Made by a program: the position numbers and the translations under genes. 64,000 nt of DNA from Streptomyces sp. NBC_01235 (GTDB lineage Bacteria > Actinomycetota > Actinomycetes > Streptomycetales > Streptomycetaceae): NCBI RefSeq assembly GCF_035989285.1, contig NZ_CP108513.1, positions 9,734,001 through 9,798,000 on the forward strand, written 5' to 3'. How positions within the stretch are numbered: position 1 is the stretch's first letter; every line of letters begins with the position of its first letter. Shown in pieces: positions 49,261 to 59,400 of the stretch. The notes under the pieces were generated by a model that saw only the letters and a list, made by a program, of their open reading frames with translations, was not told the DNA's origin and ran no database searches.

Positions 49261-50570
49261 CAGAGCGGGCATCCTTGCCGAGACTGCCCTCGGACAGCCG
49301 TCCGGGACGCCTCAGGACATGGCCGGCCGTATCGGTGTGAGGTGGTATGCGTACGGTCGGCCCTTGGTCCAGCCGACCCACACTCCGCTGACCCTCGGCT
49401 CGAGCACCACTGCGCGGTCTCACGGGAGCCGGGAGAGTCCGACGGTCGTCCGGCCGATCTGCTGGGAGAGCCCCGACCGCGGAACACGCGCTGTCCGCCA
49501 CCGGCCGTACGCGCCGTGGTGAAGGAGTGCGCCCTCCCCTTCGAGGACAGCCCTCCGCCACACTTGGCCCTTGCCCGCGCTCGCCGCAGGGACACGACCG
49601 GCGTGGTGCCGGCCGCCGGCGGTCTGCCGACTTCGCCGGCCGCCGTGGCCCACCGACCGCTCCACCCGGTCGGCCGCAGTCGTCCGCATCCGCTGCCGAG
49701 ACATCGCGGCATGGCGGTTCGAGAGACAGTGACGGCAGATCAGGACGGCTGCCGAGCAATGAAGTTCTCAACCAATCTGGTTGCGTGGTCAACCAGTGTG
49801 CATGTGGCTAAGCTGGTGAGGGGGCCGCGGCTGCAGGCGATGGGAGCAGGAGCCATGGGCGGCAGGCAGAGCGACAGTACCCTTGAAACGTACATGGCGG
49901 TTGCCGACAGGGAACCCGCGGCGAAGATCGCCCGCACCTCCTCGCTCTTCCAGACCGACGGCAGGTTCCGCCAGGGGCTGACGAACAGCCAGAAAAGCAT
50001 CTTCGCCGAGGCTGCCGAACGCCGGTCGCGGATGATTGTCGGCGATCTCGAGACCGCGATCGTCCACGAACTCCCGGGCACAGTCGCCGTCGATGATGTC
50101 CTCGTCGACGCCGAGGGCGTGCCGATCGACGGAACCGACCACGTGCCCGACATCGTCGTGCAGGCCGGCCCAACGCGGTCGGCGTGGCACGGCTCCCTGC
50201 CACCGTTCCGACCTACGTGGGCCCTGCGGCCATGGAGGAGTTCGGCACTCCGGTCGGCGAGGAGGCCAACCCCCTCCCCGGTGCGAACGTCGGAAGCGCC
50301 GGCAGCCACACGGTCGACCTGGACGCCACGGAACCGTGCGCCCTGCGGGACGGTCTGACGACCGCCCGCTCCGGCCGCATTCTCTTCTCGGTGCCACAGA
50401 GCGCCGTGCTGCCGACCGTCCCGACTCCTATTTCCGCGGAGGCCCCTTGGCGAATCCCACCGTCATCCGCGCCGCAGCGGCCGACCGACTGTTGTGTCCG
50501 CGCGACGGCGTCGATCTCCGAGGGGCGGGCCGCCGGGGGGTATGGATCCGTGTGCGCAAAGGAGCATGTC
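49261..50570. other. Scrambled stretch without a recognisable gene
   Basis: Several frames stay open for more than 100 codons, as expected from the GC content, but none shows a family I recognise. From about 49759 to 50180 the plus strand reads with gene-like composition (RQGLTNSQKSIFAEAAERRS and GTVAVDDVLVDAEGVPIDG), and the frame seems to shift near 50180 to one ending around 50460. That could be a broken gene of about 230 residues. No RNA, repeat or IS end is visible. Confidence 0.35.
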
Positions 50571-53351
50571 ATGGGCCGAAACGAGGAACGAAGGCACAGG
50601 AACGACCCGGGCCCGCAGCCCGACCTGCCCCTGAGGCTGGTTCCCGGGGTCGGTGAGCACAGGGGCGCCGACGGCGTCCTGCGCAGGTACCTCGACCCGG
50701 GCGCGACCCTCTTCCGCGCGCCGACCGCCCGAAGGGCCGTCAACACCTTCGTACGAGAGCGTGCGAAGGACCTCGGGACGGAGGGCGCGGACCTCCGTGA
50801 GGTCGGCCACGACCAGGACACGGCGACGCTGAACGTCCGCTATCAACAGTTCCACCAGGACGTGCCCATCCTGGGAGCCACGCTCCAGATGGTGGCCGAC
50901 ACCGGCCGGGCGGCCGTCGTGCAGGTGGAGAACACGACGGAGCCCGACGTCTCCGACGCCCCCGACGCGAGCGAGGCCCAGGCCCCCGACGTCGTCGAGA
51001 GGAGCGCGCTCGCGCCCTTCCGCGAGGGGTACGAAGCCGCTGCCGTCGTCCGCGACAACCTGGTCTACCTGCGGGACACGTCCAGGCCCCCGCTGCCGGC
51101 GGCCGATCGCCCCGCCGCCTCGGTCGCGCTCCTGAGCAAGGGGAAGAGGCGCCCGGACGGCAAGCTGCACCTCGTCCACGACCTCGTCGTCGCGACCACC
51201 GGCCCCTTCGAGCACTTCCGGGTCGTCGTGGACGCCGTCGGCGGGAAGCTGTTCTGGATCGAGGTCGCGGGGAAGTACGTGACGGCGACGCTCAACGTCT
51301 ACGTGCCCGACCCCGTGACGGAGTCGAACGACGGCTCGCTGAGTTCCCTGTCGACCGACGCCGAGCTGAAGCCGTTCGCCCACGAGGTCCAGACGGAGAT
51401 CGCGCCGGCCGACGGCGACGGAATGTTCCACCTCGAGGGAGAGTGGTGCCGCTGCAGCGACTGGGATGCCCCGGATTTCCCCCAGCCGAAATCGGACTCG
51501 GCCACCTTTGTGTTCGACACCCACCCCAAGAACAAGGCATTCCTCAGTGCGAACGCCTACTACTGGACCGACTCCTTCGCCCGCTATCTCCGCAGCCTGG
51601 GCAACCCGACGCTCAACGCCCGTATGGTCCAGGTCGAGGTCGACCCGCAGGGAGCCGAGAGCACCGACAAGAGCGAGTGGATCGGCACGACGACACCCCC
51701 GCGGATGCGCTTTGACATGAAACTCGTGCCCGGGGCCGCCGACCTCGGCATCATCGTGCACGAGTACACGCACGGGGTCGTGCAATGGCTCCGGCCCGGC
51801 GCGACGGGCACCTTGGAGTACGAGCACAGCATCTGCGACGCCATGGCCGGCATCTACCGAGACCGGTTCAACCCCGCAGGGAACCGCCGGACCGAGACGT
51901 TCCCCTTCGACAACAACCTTCAGGACGCGTGGAGCCGGGACCGCCGGCTCGACCTGACCCAGCGCTTCGACGACGCGGATTTCGACGACTACACCGCCGA
52001 CCTGCGCGCCTCCATGCTGGCTTCGGCGCTGTGGCAGTGCTACCTCGGCATGGGCGGGAAGTCGAAAGACGGTGTCGTGCGGCAGAAGGCCGCCGACAAG
52101 ATGATCAAGACCCTTCTGGCGACGGTGCCGCGCCTGGGGGCGGACACCACACAGAGCAAGAAGAACGCCGTCCACCTGGCCGAGACCCTCATCGCCGCGG
52201 ACGTCACGGTCAACGGCGGTCTGCACCGCAACGTGATGAACGACGCGTTCGTCCGCCAGGGACTCTTTGCGAAGCCCGACGTCGACGTCTTCATCGCGGA
52301 CAGGCCGGGGGACACCGGCCTCGTGCCGAGCGGCAGCGACACGGACCCGTTCTGGACGTCCCCCGACATCTGGGTCCGCAACGAGATCGGCCCCGGGGAC
52401 GACCCGGAGGCGGGGCACCAGGAACCCATCATGAATCGGCCGAACTACCTGTACGTGCGCGTGCACAACCGTGGGACCGCCGAGGCCCAGGCGGACAGGT
52501 TCACGGTCGAGACGCGCCGGTGCGACCCGGGCACCGGCATGACGTGGCCCGACCATTTCAAGGTCATCAGCAAGGAGATGATCAACGTACCGATCCCACC
52601 CGGCGGATCGGTACGCGTCGGACCCTTCCCCTGGACACCGACCATCCCCGATCACGAATGCCTGATCGCGGTCGTGGACGGTTCGGACGACCCCGCCGTC
52701 GTCGCCACCTCGGGTGCGTCGGTGCCGCACGACCGCCTCGTACGCTTCGACAACAACGTGGGCCAGCGCAACGTGTACCCGCAGAAGTCCGTCCTCGGCG
52801 GCCAGACCAGAATGACCATCACACTTCGGGGGGCGCCGACGGCGACGGACGGCTCGTGGGAGCTGGACGCCACGGCCATGCCGCCGGACACCCAGATCAC
52901 CATCCGGACCTTGAGCCGCATCGTCGAGCCCGCCACCCTCAGCCACGTCGAGGTGACGGAGACCGGACCGGTTCGCTCCACGCTGCAGATGTCGGGTGGC
53001 GACACGGCGGTCGTCGACGGCTTCCGGCTCGACGCCAACGACGAGGTGTCGGCCGACCTCACCATCGACTTCTCCCACGAGGCCGTGCACCTCAAGGACT
53101 ACGACTTCATCGCCACCCAGGTCCAGGACCATGAAGTGGCCGGACGCATGACGATCGAGATCACCGCCGTCAAGGACCTGCACGAGTGGTTCTTCGGCAA
53201 CCCGAGGAGCGGCGAGGTGCACATCGAGACCTGTCCCTTCTGGGAACGGCTCAGTTCGGCGAACAAGAAGCCGTACGCGCGCATGGAGGAGGCTCTGGCC
53301 CGCGGCTACAACGGCTGCGCCTACTGCCTCCCCCAGTTCAATACCGGCTGA
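50571..53351 (+). CDS. Large zinc metallopeptidase-like protein without signal peptide
   Basis: A 926-residue protein. An N-terminal part (about 60-230) resembles the FTP prodomain of thermolysin-like peptidases (LRRYLDPGATLFRAPTARRAV...), the catalytic part carries HEYTH at residues 397-401, and the C-terminal half looks beta-rich (CARDB-like) and ends in a cysteine pair segment (HIETCPFWERL, GYNGCAYCLP). Where M4 and M36 enzymes have E-x3-D for the third zinc ligand, here the aligned residue is H (EHSICDAMAG), with E beside it. No export signal is seen, unlike typical family members. It begins the contractile-system cluster and is on the same strand, so it may be cargo of that machine. AAGGAG precedes the ATG. 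Confidence 0.75.
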   Translation: MGRNEERRHRNDPGPQPDLPLRLVPGVGEHRGADGVLRRYLDPGATLFRAPTARRAVNTFVRERAKDLGTEGADLREVGHDQDTATLNVRYQQFHQDVPILGATLQMVADTGRAAVVQVENTTEPDVSDAPDASEAQAPDVVERSALAPFREGYEAAAVVRDNLVYLRDTSRPPLPAADRPAASVALLSKGKRRPDGKLHLVHDLVVATTGPFEHFRVVVDAVGGKLFWIEVAGKYVTATLNVYVPDPVTESNDGSLSSLSTDAELKPFAHEVQTEIAPADGDGMFHLEGEWCRCSDWDAPDFPQPKSDSATFVFDTHPKNKAFLSANAYYWTDSFARYLRSLGNPTLNARMVQVEVDPQGAESTDKSEWIGTTTPPRMRFDMKLVPGAADLGIIVHEYTHGVVQWLRPGATGTLEYEHSICDAMAGIYRDRFNPAGNRRTETFPFDNNLQDAWSRDRRLDLTQRFDDADFDDYTADLRASMLASALWQCYLGMGGKSKDGVVRQKAADKMIKTLLATVPRLGADTTQSKKNAVHLAETLIAADVTVNGGLHRNVMNDAFVRQGLFAKPDVDVFIADRPGDTGLVPSGSDTDPFWTSPDIWVRNEIGPGDDPEAGHQEPIMNRPNYLYVRVHNRGTAEAQADRFTVETRRCDPGTGMTWPDHFKVISKEMINVPIPPGGSVRVGPFPWTPTIPDHECLIAVVDGSDDPAVVATSGASVPHDRLVRFDNNVGQRNVYPQKSVLGGQTRMTITLRGAPTATDGSWELDATAMPPDTQITIRTLSRIVEPATLSHVEVTETGPVRSTLQMSGGDTAVVDGFRLDANDEVSADLTIDFSHEAVHLKDYDFIATQVQDHEVAGRMTIEITAVKDLHEWFFGNPRSGEVHIETCPFWERLSSANKKPYARMEEALARGYNGCAYCLPQFNTG

Positions 53352-53429
53352 CGCGGGCGGAGATCGAGGCTGCCCGGCCCGTAATGACCCGACCATCTCC
53401 TCGGCGTACGTTGGAAAGGTGACAGCGAG

Positions 53430-54185
53430 ATGTCAGCGATTCCCTTCACGGACGGTCTGACGCTCCGGTACCTGCGGCCGGAGAACGTGAAGACGCTGCT
53501 CCTTCCCGCCACCGACCCGGAGCACGAGCGCGTGCGGTCGCTGTTGGTCTCCGTCTACGACCCGTCCTTCCTCGACATCAGGTCGGTGGAGTCCGTCGAG
53601 ATCGCCCACACGGAGTTCCAGACCGCCGTCCACGCCTCGATCGCCGTCCACGGATCGTGGGACAAGTCGATCCCCACGACCGAACAGGCCCGGGCCACCG
53701 TCGAGATCCCGGCGACACCCCCCGTCCACTGGATCGACATGTCGCTGGAGACCGTGGTCGCGGTGAAAGCGGCACCGGCCGGCAGCCTCCTCGCCTCCGT
53801 GGACGCGGAGCCATGGGCGGCAGCCGACGGCGCCGGGGCACGGCAGGACGAGTTCGAGCGGCCCTACCGGCTCCAGTACGCCGATCCACCCCCCTTCGAT
53901 CCGACAGCGCCGCCCCGCAGCCTCCCCCTGCGGGTGTCGGCCCTCTTCTTCGACCGCCTCGACCTCGTCGACGCGCTGCGCCGGCTCAGCCAGGCCAGAC
54001 GGGCGGTCGACGCGGCGAGCCCGCAGCCGGAGGTCCACGACGGCGGCACCATGCTCGCCTCCAGCGCGTGGCTGGCGGTCTTCCCCGCCACCACGACTGA
54101 CGAACCGTCACAGACGACCGAGCAACTGGTCGGCGATCTGCTGGCGACCCAGGGATTCGTCGCCGCCTTCGAGACGGCACCCTGA
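53430..54185 (+). CDS. Unknown protein of the contractile cluster
   Basis: A 251-residue soluble protein with no family I recognise. It is rich in short beta-type segments (TLRYLRPENVKTLLLP, AVHASIAVHGSW) and ends with SSAWLAVFPATTTDE. A GAAAGG lies before the ATG. It lies between the peptidase and the sheath gene, 78 bases after the former and 66 before the latter. Its position suggests a structural or assembly role in the contractile particle, which I cannot prove. Confidence 0.7.
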   Translation: MSAIPFTDGLTLRYLRPENVKTLLLPATDPEHERVRSLLVSVYDPSFLDIRSVESVEIAHTEFQTAVHASIAVHGSWDKSIPTTEQARATVEIPATPPVHWIDMSLETVVAVKAAPAGSLLASVDAEPWAAADGAGARQDEFERPYRLQYADPPPFDPTAPPRSLPLRVSALFFDRLDLVDALRRLSQARRAVDAASPQPEVHDGGTMLASSAWLAVFPATTTDEPSQTTEQLVGDLLATQGFVAAFETAP

Positions 54186-54251
54186 AGGCCGGCGGGCACC
54201 GGCCGCGCCCAGCCCTCGGAGACCGGGCGCGCACACGGTGAGGAGCAGTCG

Positions 54252-55571
54252 ATGCCGTTCAACTACGTCACTGTCACAGCGAGCAGTGATCTCTTCACGC
54301 CCGCCACCAGAGCCTTCGGGGACATCCTTGTCATCGGCAAGGGAGCCCTCGGGAGCACGGGTTCGCCGGCCCAGTCGTTCACCTACCCGAGCGAGGCCGT
54401 GAAGGCGTACCCGCAGGGGACGACGAAGCTGACGGACAAGGTCGAACCCCCCAAGAGGACCGCCACCGCCGCGGCGAAGTTCCCGATCGGTACAGAGGTC
54501 GCGATCGGGAAGGAGGAGGCGGTCGAGGTCGGCACGATCACGGCGGTGGACGACGCGGCGGGTGGCAAGTTCACCTTGACTCTCGACAAGGAGCTGAAGA
54601 CCGCTCACGCGGTGGACGACCCGGTGGTCGGGCTGGGCCTGAGCGACCTCGCCGCCGCCATCTCGCTGGCCTTCCGGCAGACCCCGCCCCCGACCCGGGT
54701 CTGGGGCCTTGAGGTGGCCTTCGACAGTCCGGCCTGGTCCACCGCGCTCACGGCGGCGAAGGACGTCCCGGCGCAGATCGTGGTGCTCGCCAACACTCCG
54801 CTGAACGAGCAGCCGAGCAGCAACCACCCGGTCGAACGCCTGGCGAAGCACGTCGCCGAGGTCTCCAACACCGGTGGAGACGGCAATGAGCGCATCGGGG
54901 TCGCCATGCTGGACCAGACGCTGACGCAGGCCAAGCAGATCGCCCTGAACAAGGGGGCGATCCACGACAACCGGATGGTTCTGGTCGCCCACAAGTCGGC
55001 GAAGGACGACGTGGCCGCGGCGGTGGCCGGAGTGATCGCGGGCCACGAACCCCACATCTCCCTCCTGCTCAAGCCCGTCTCCATCGAGATGCCCGACCTC
55101 TTCACGGCCACCGAGACCCAGACCTACTACGAGAACTCGATCAACTGGGTGACGAGCCCGGTGATGCTCCCCGGGCACGGCCTGTACCTGGGCGAGGGAC
55201 TCACCGCCAGCCCGAGCGGCAACAAGAAGTACATCGACATCGTGCGGACGCTCGACGACATCAGCTTCCGCATCAAGGCCGCGCTGATCGAGGCCGTCGG
55301 AGACCTCCGCATCGACCGCCCGGGCCTGCGCACGGTCGTGACGCTAGTCCAGAGCGTGCTCTCACCGCTGGTGACCCGGGGCGTGATCGAGGACTACACC
55401 ATCCACATCCCGCTGCTCGTGCTCCTGGAACGCGAGCGCGCCACCTTGAACGCCGACGAGCTTGTACAGATCGGCAACGGGCGGAGCGGCCGAAATGTCG
55501 ACATGGAGGTCTCGGTCGTCTACGCGGGCGTGATCCACCAGATCGCAGTCAAGCTGGTTCTCAAGGGTTAA
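54252..55571 (+). CDS. Contractile tail sheath protein
   Basis: A 439-residue sheath-like protein. The C-terminal part NSINWVTSPVMLPGHGLYLGEGLTA.. and VRTLDDISFRIKAALIEAVGDLR..RPGLRTVVTLVQSVLSPLVTRGVI matches the pattern of phage and injection-system sheath subunits, which form the outer contracting cylinder. A short insertion domain with lysine-rich strands sits near residues 35-115. AGGAG-like sequence precedes the ATG at 54252. The tube gene follows 11 bases after its stop, as in other contractile systems. A single sheath gene is present in the window. Confidence 0.75.
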   Translation: MPFNYVTVTASSDLFTPATRAFGDILVIGKGALGSTGSPAQSFTYPSEAVKAYPQGTTKLTDKVEPPKRTATAAAKFPIGTEVAIGKEEAVEVGTITAVDDAAGGKFTLTLDKELKTAHAVDDPVVGLGLSDLAAAISLAFRQTPPPTRVWGLEVAFDSPAWSTALTAAKDVPAQIVVLANTPLNEQPSSNHPVERLAKHVAEVSNTGGDGNERIGVAMLDQTLTQAKQIALNKGAIHDNRMVLVAHKSAKDDVAAAVAGVIAGHEPHISLLLKPVSIEMPDLFTATETQTYYENSINWVTSPVMLPGHGLYLGEGLTASPSGNKKYIDIVRTLDDISFRIKAALIEAVGDLRIDRPGLRTVVTLVQSVLSPLVTRGVIEDYTIHIPLLVLLERERATLNADELVQIGNGRSGRNVDMEVSVVYAGVIHQIAVKLVLKG

Positions 55572-55582
55572 GGAGCGATGAG

Positions 55583-55981
55583 ATGCCCGAGGTCAAGTGG
55601 GACACCCGGTTGACGGTGATGCTCGACACCACCGTGGTCACCCCCATCGACTCCTTCAACCCCACGTTCAACAGTCCGGTGCAGCCCCTGCACTCATTGG
55701 AGGCCGACAACGTCGCCCACGTCGTCCAGCCCAAGGCGTTCACCTTCTCCATGGCGGTGAAGGCGATCGGCCCGGCGGTCGCCAAGCTCACCCAGATGGC
55801 TCTGGAGCACAAGAGCTTCAACATCGGGCTCCAGGAGGCTTCCGGCAACGACTGGACGTTCCAGCAGATCGTGTTCAACGACTGCTACATCACGTCCGCG
55901 GCGAGCACGATCCTCATCGACGGCGTGCCCACCACCACCTTCAACTGCGTCTGCCTGGAAGTCACCCCCACCAGCGCCTGA
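55583..55981 (+). CDS. Tail tube protein
   Basis: A 132-residue protein matching the short beta-barrel tube subunits (Hcp/gp19 type) that form the inner tube of contractile particles. The recognisable features are the position right after the sheath, the size, the VVTPIDSFNPTFNS loop and alternating beta strands. AAGGAG lies before the ATG. Confidence 0.7.
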   Translation: MPEVKWDTRLTVMLDTTVVTPIDSFNPTFNSPVQPLHSLEADNVAHVVQPKAFTFSMAVKAIGPAVAKLTQMALEHKSFNIGLQEASGNDWTFQQIVFNDCYITSAASTILIDGVPTTTFNCVCLEVTPTSA

Positions 55982-56000
55982 CCGGAGTGCGGAGGACCCC

Positions 56001-56198
56001 ATGTCGCATCAGGAAGTCGAACCCGAGGGCACGTTGCCCGAGGTCGCAGGGCCGGAGCCCGTCGTGGTCTCCGGTCCGGGGGCGGACCTCCACTTCCACT
56101 TCCCGATCGAGGTGGTCCTGGCGGGAGACATCGCCGAGGAGACCCGCCAGGACCTCGTGTCGGGAATCTACGAGGCCTTGCACGAGGCCCTCAGCTGA
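56001..56198 (+). CDS. Small protein of the contractile cluster (first of two sister genes)
   Basis: A 65-residue protein with an acidic N-terminal third and a C-terminal part LHFHFPIEVVLAGDIAEETR. It shares the HFPI-x-V-(x)n-G pattern and a following helix of leucines and glutamates with the next protein, so the two are probably tandem duplicates. GGAGGA precedes the ATG. Function unknown. Confidence 0.7.
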   Translation: MSHQEVEPEGTLPEVAGPEPVVVSGPGADLHFHFPIEVVLAGDIAEETRQDLVSGIYEALHEALS

Positions 56199-56220
56199 GC
56201 TCGCGGCCCGGAGTGTTCAC

Positions 56221-56421
56221 ATGCCCACGATCACCTGTCACTTCCCCATCACCGTAAAGATCACGGGGACTCCCTCGCCCGCCGCTCTGGAACGCCTGGT
56301 CGAGGTGGTCGAGGAGGCTCTGATCGCACGCCTGCGCTTCGCACGGGCCAAGATCGCGGCGGCGGGATACACCGAGATCGTCCCGGCCGAGGAGTCGGAT
56401 CGCTCGCGGGCGGCGCCGTGA
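56221..56421 (+). CDS. Small protein of the contractile cluster (second sister gene)
   Basis: A 66-residue protein beginning MPTITCHFPITVKITG and continuing as an amphipathic helix rich in Leu, Val, Glu and Arg. It resembles the neighbouring 65-residue protein in the HFPI strand and helix. Its TGA overlaps the GTG start of the 1479-residue gene by three bases, so the two are co-translated; it may be a chaperone or adaptor for that protein. Confidence 0.7.
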   Translation: MPTITCHFPITVKITGTPSPAALERLVEVVEEALIARLRFARAKIAAAGYTEIVPAEESDRSRAAP

Positions 56422-59400
56422 ACACACCCGTCGAAGCCACCCCCGGCACCGCCGCGGAGACGGCGGTACGCGGCGTGGCGTACCGGCGACTGCATCTGCC
56501 GACGTCGGTCGCGTTCACCGGGGACGACGAACGGCACACCTACGAAGGACTGTTGGAAGCACTGCTGCTCCGCGCGGTCGCCGACGCGATCGACAAGGAC
56601 GACGAGAGCGCGGGGATCACCGGTCCACGGCAGGGGTGGCCACCGGCCGGCGACGGGTCGGCGGCCGGAACACCGGTGGAGCCCACTCCGAGCAGTCGCG
56701 GCCACCTCACCTTCGCCATGGCCGTGGCCGACGCGGACGACGGAGGGGGAGAAGGGCCGGGAGCGCACGAGGAGGACGAGAAGGAAGGAAAGGGCGGTGC
56801 CGGACAGGGGACCGGCGCGGCTGACCGAGGCGAGAGCCGAGGGGACGGCACAGAGGAGACCGCACACGTCGGCGCGCCGCCGGCCGACGCACAAGGGACC
56901 TCCGAGACGGCCGCCATGACAGACACGGCCGGCACCGGGACTGGTACCCCCACCACCGACACCGCGCCGCAGGCGCCGCCCCTTCCCGGGGCGGCCGCCC
57001 CCGCCCCCACCGCCACCATCGGCACAGGGGCGCCGACGACGACGGCGGCCGCACCCGCGCCGGACGTGTCCGGCGAGGCGGGCGGGGCTGCCGGGGCGGG
57101 CTCCGAACAGGACCCCGGCGTGACGGTGGTGACGGATCCGCGGCGCGAGGTCTTCCAGGGGCCGAGCCCGGTCGACGGACGCGCCGTGATGGTCATCGGC
57201 GCCACCCAACTCGTGATGCTGGGCGAGGCGACCCGCCACGCGCGCTCGCGCAGCCTCATCCATGCGGTCCAACTGGGCGACCACCTCTTCGGCGCCCGCT
57301 CCTTCGCCGTCCTTCAGGGGCCGCTCGGGACGTCGGACAGCTTCTACTGGGCCGTCGCCACCGCACCCACCGTCACCGACGAGACCATCGGCAAAGAGGT
57401 GTCGAGCCGGGAGCTCGAGGGCCAGAGGATTAGCACCTTCACGGGCTTCCACGTCCTGTCCGTCGTCACCACGCTGGACGGTCACCGGTACGGGGTGAAT
57501 CTGCTGTGGACCAAGGAACGCGGCTGGGTGTGGGGGAGCGTGGAGGAGGGCAAACGCTGGATCCAGATCAGCAAGTCGACCCAGGAACACTGGCTTTCGG
57601 CCGAGGAGTTGAGGGTCCTCACCTTCCAGGATCTCGACCGCCTGGTGGACGCCGGCCTCGCCGGGAACGACGAGAGTCTGGAGAAGGCCGCCGCCCAGTT
57701 GGGCGAGATGAACGCGAAGGCGTTCGCCCTGGTGGACGAGAAGACGAGAGAGAGGTATCTGGAGATCCTGGTCAAGGCGTGGACGTTCGAAGAACAACGG
57801 CACGCGATCATCCAGATCATGATCTCGCTGGACGGCCTGGCCCAATTGCAGGCGGTCCGGGACCGCTTGATCCGGGCCGGCCTGTACGAGCAGCTCTTCG
57901 CCGACATGGGAAGCGAGCTCTGGGAGCTGCTCACGGAGGTCGGCAAGAAGTTCGGCGACCACAAATCCCTGACCGTACGGGAGTTCATCGGACTCGTGGC
58001 CGAGGCGCTCAACCTGTCGATGCACCACGACGCCGGGCTGAGTCGGAACGTCGAGCAGGAGCAGACCGCCGTCGTCAACCTCAAGATGATGATCGAATTC
58101 GAGGAGGCCGTCAGAGCGGCGATGGGATTCGTCCTGGGGACGCTCGACTCCTTCAAGATCATGCTGACCCAGCCCGAGAAGATCCTTTCCGGGCTCTGGG
58201 AGCTCCTCAAGCTCACGGTCACCTGCTACCTGGCCAGTTACGGTCACGCCGAGTCGACCAGGCAATTGCAGGTCCTGATCCAGAAGGTCGGCGCCACACT
58301 CGTCGACGGTCTGCGCGGTGCCGCTCTTTTCGGGGTCGGCCCACGCGCGGCCACGAGGATCAAATGGGCCGTGATCATCGAGGCGCTCACCTGGATCTCG
58401 GAGATCCAGGCCGCCGTCGAGGCACTCGTCAAGATCGAGAAGATCGTCGCCATCCTGCGCTTCCTCAAGATGCTCAAGGTGTTCGAAGGCGAGAAGATCG
58501 CCGCACGGTTCACCCGGCTGGCCGAGGCACTGCACGCGGGCAGCGCCGTACTGAACGGGCTCAAGGACGAACATGCGGTCGTGGACCTGCTGATCATGCT
58601 GCCCGAGGAGGACGGCGCCCGCCTCGGCGTGCTCCTGCAAGAGGTCGACGTGCCCAAGGGCAGCCATCTGGCAGCGCTGATGGAGCATCCACGGCTCGGC
58701 TCCGTCATCACCGACATCCGGGGGAAGGCCGAGGTCCTGCGCGTGCTGGGCGCCAAGTCGGGTGGCCTCACACCGGAGCTGGCACACGCCTTCGGTCGGC
58801 TGACCGGGAAGGACGGCTTCGCGATCGCCGAGGTCGACAGGGTGGCCGAGGCGCTCCAGGAGGGCGAGGGCGCTCGGTTCACCAAGATGCTGGAACAGAT
58901 CGGCTTCGGCCGGATCGGGGCCCAGGCCGAGGTGAAGGCGGACCTGCTGGCGATGCTGGCCGGGGACAGCCGGCGCATGGACGCCGTTCACCAGTACGGG
59001 ATCGCCGTCGTGGGACAGATGCACGCCCGCTCCGCCGGAGAGGCGGAGGCCTTCGACGCCATGATCGCGAGACTCGAGAAGATCCGCGCGAAAGACGTCG
59101 CCGACGGCAAGGCGGTGGAGTTCAGCGAGCTCCTCGACAAGCTGCGCCAGGGGAAGAAGGGGGCCTGGCGGAGGGTGGATCGGCCGCTCAAGGCACCTCG
59201 TGTCAAGGCGACGGTCGCCGAACGGGCCCCGGTACGGCAGCGGATCAAGGAATTGCGCAAGCGGTTCCCGAAGAACAAGGTCAAGAACCCGAAGGAGATG
59301 GGGAACGCGCTACGGCAGATCGCGCGGATGTCCGAGACCGACCCCGCGAAGGCGATGGAGCACCTGGAGAAGTTCGAGGACCTGCTCAAGGCCCAGGGCA

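Noticed and set aside
49420..49704. Possible LysR regulator remnant on the minus strand
   Set aside because: Pieces like SFTTART and GLSQQIGR resemble a LysR start, but they lie in different frames and are too short to support a call.
48736..50358. A single 540-residue gene
   Set aside because: The frame is open only because of GC content; it joins a ParA start, an HKD end and unrelated sequence, and no one family spans it.
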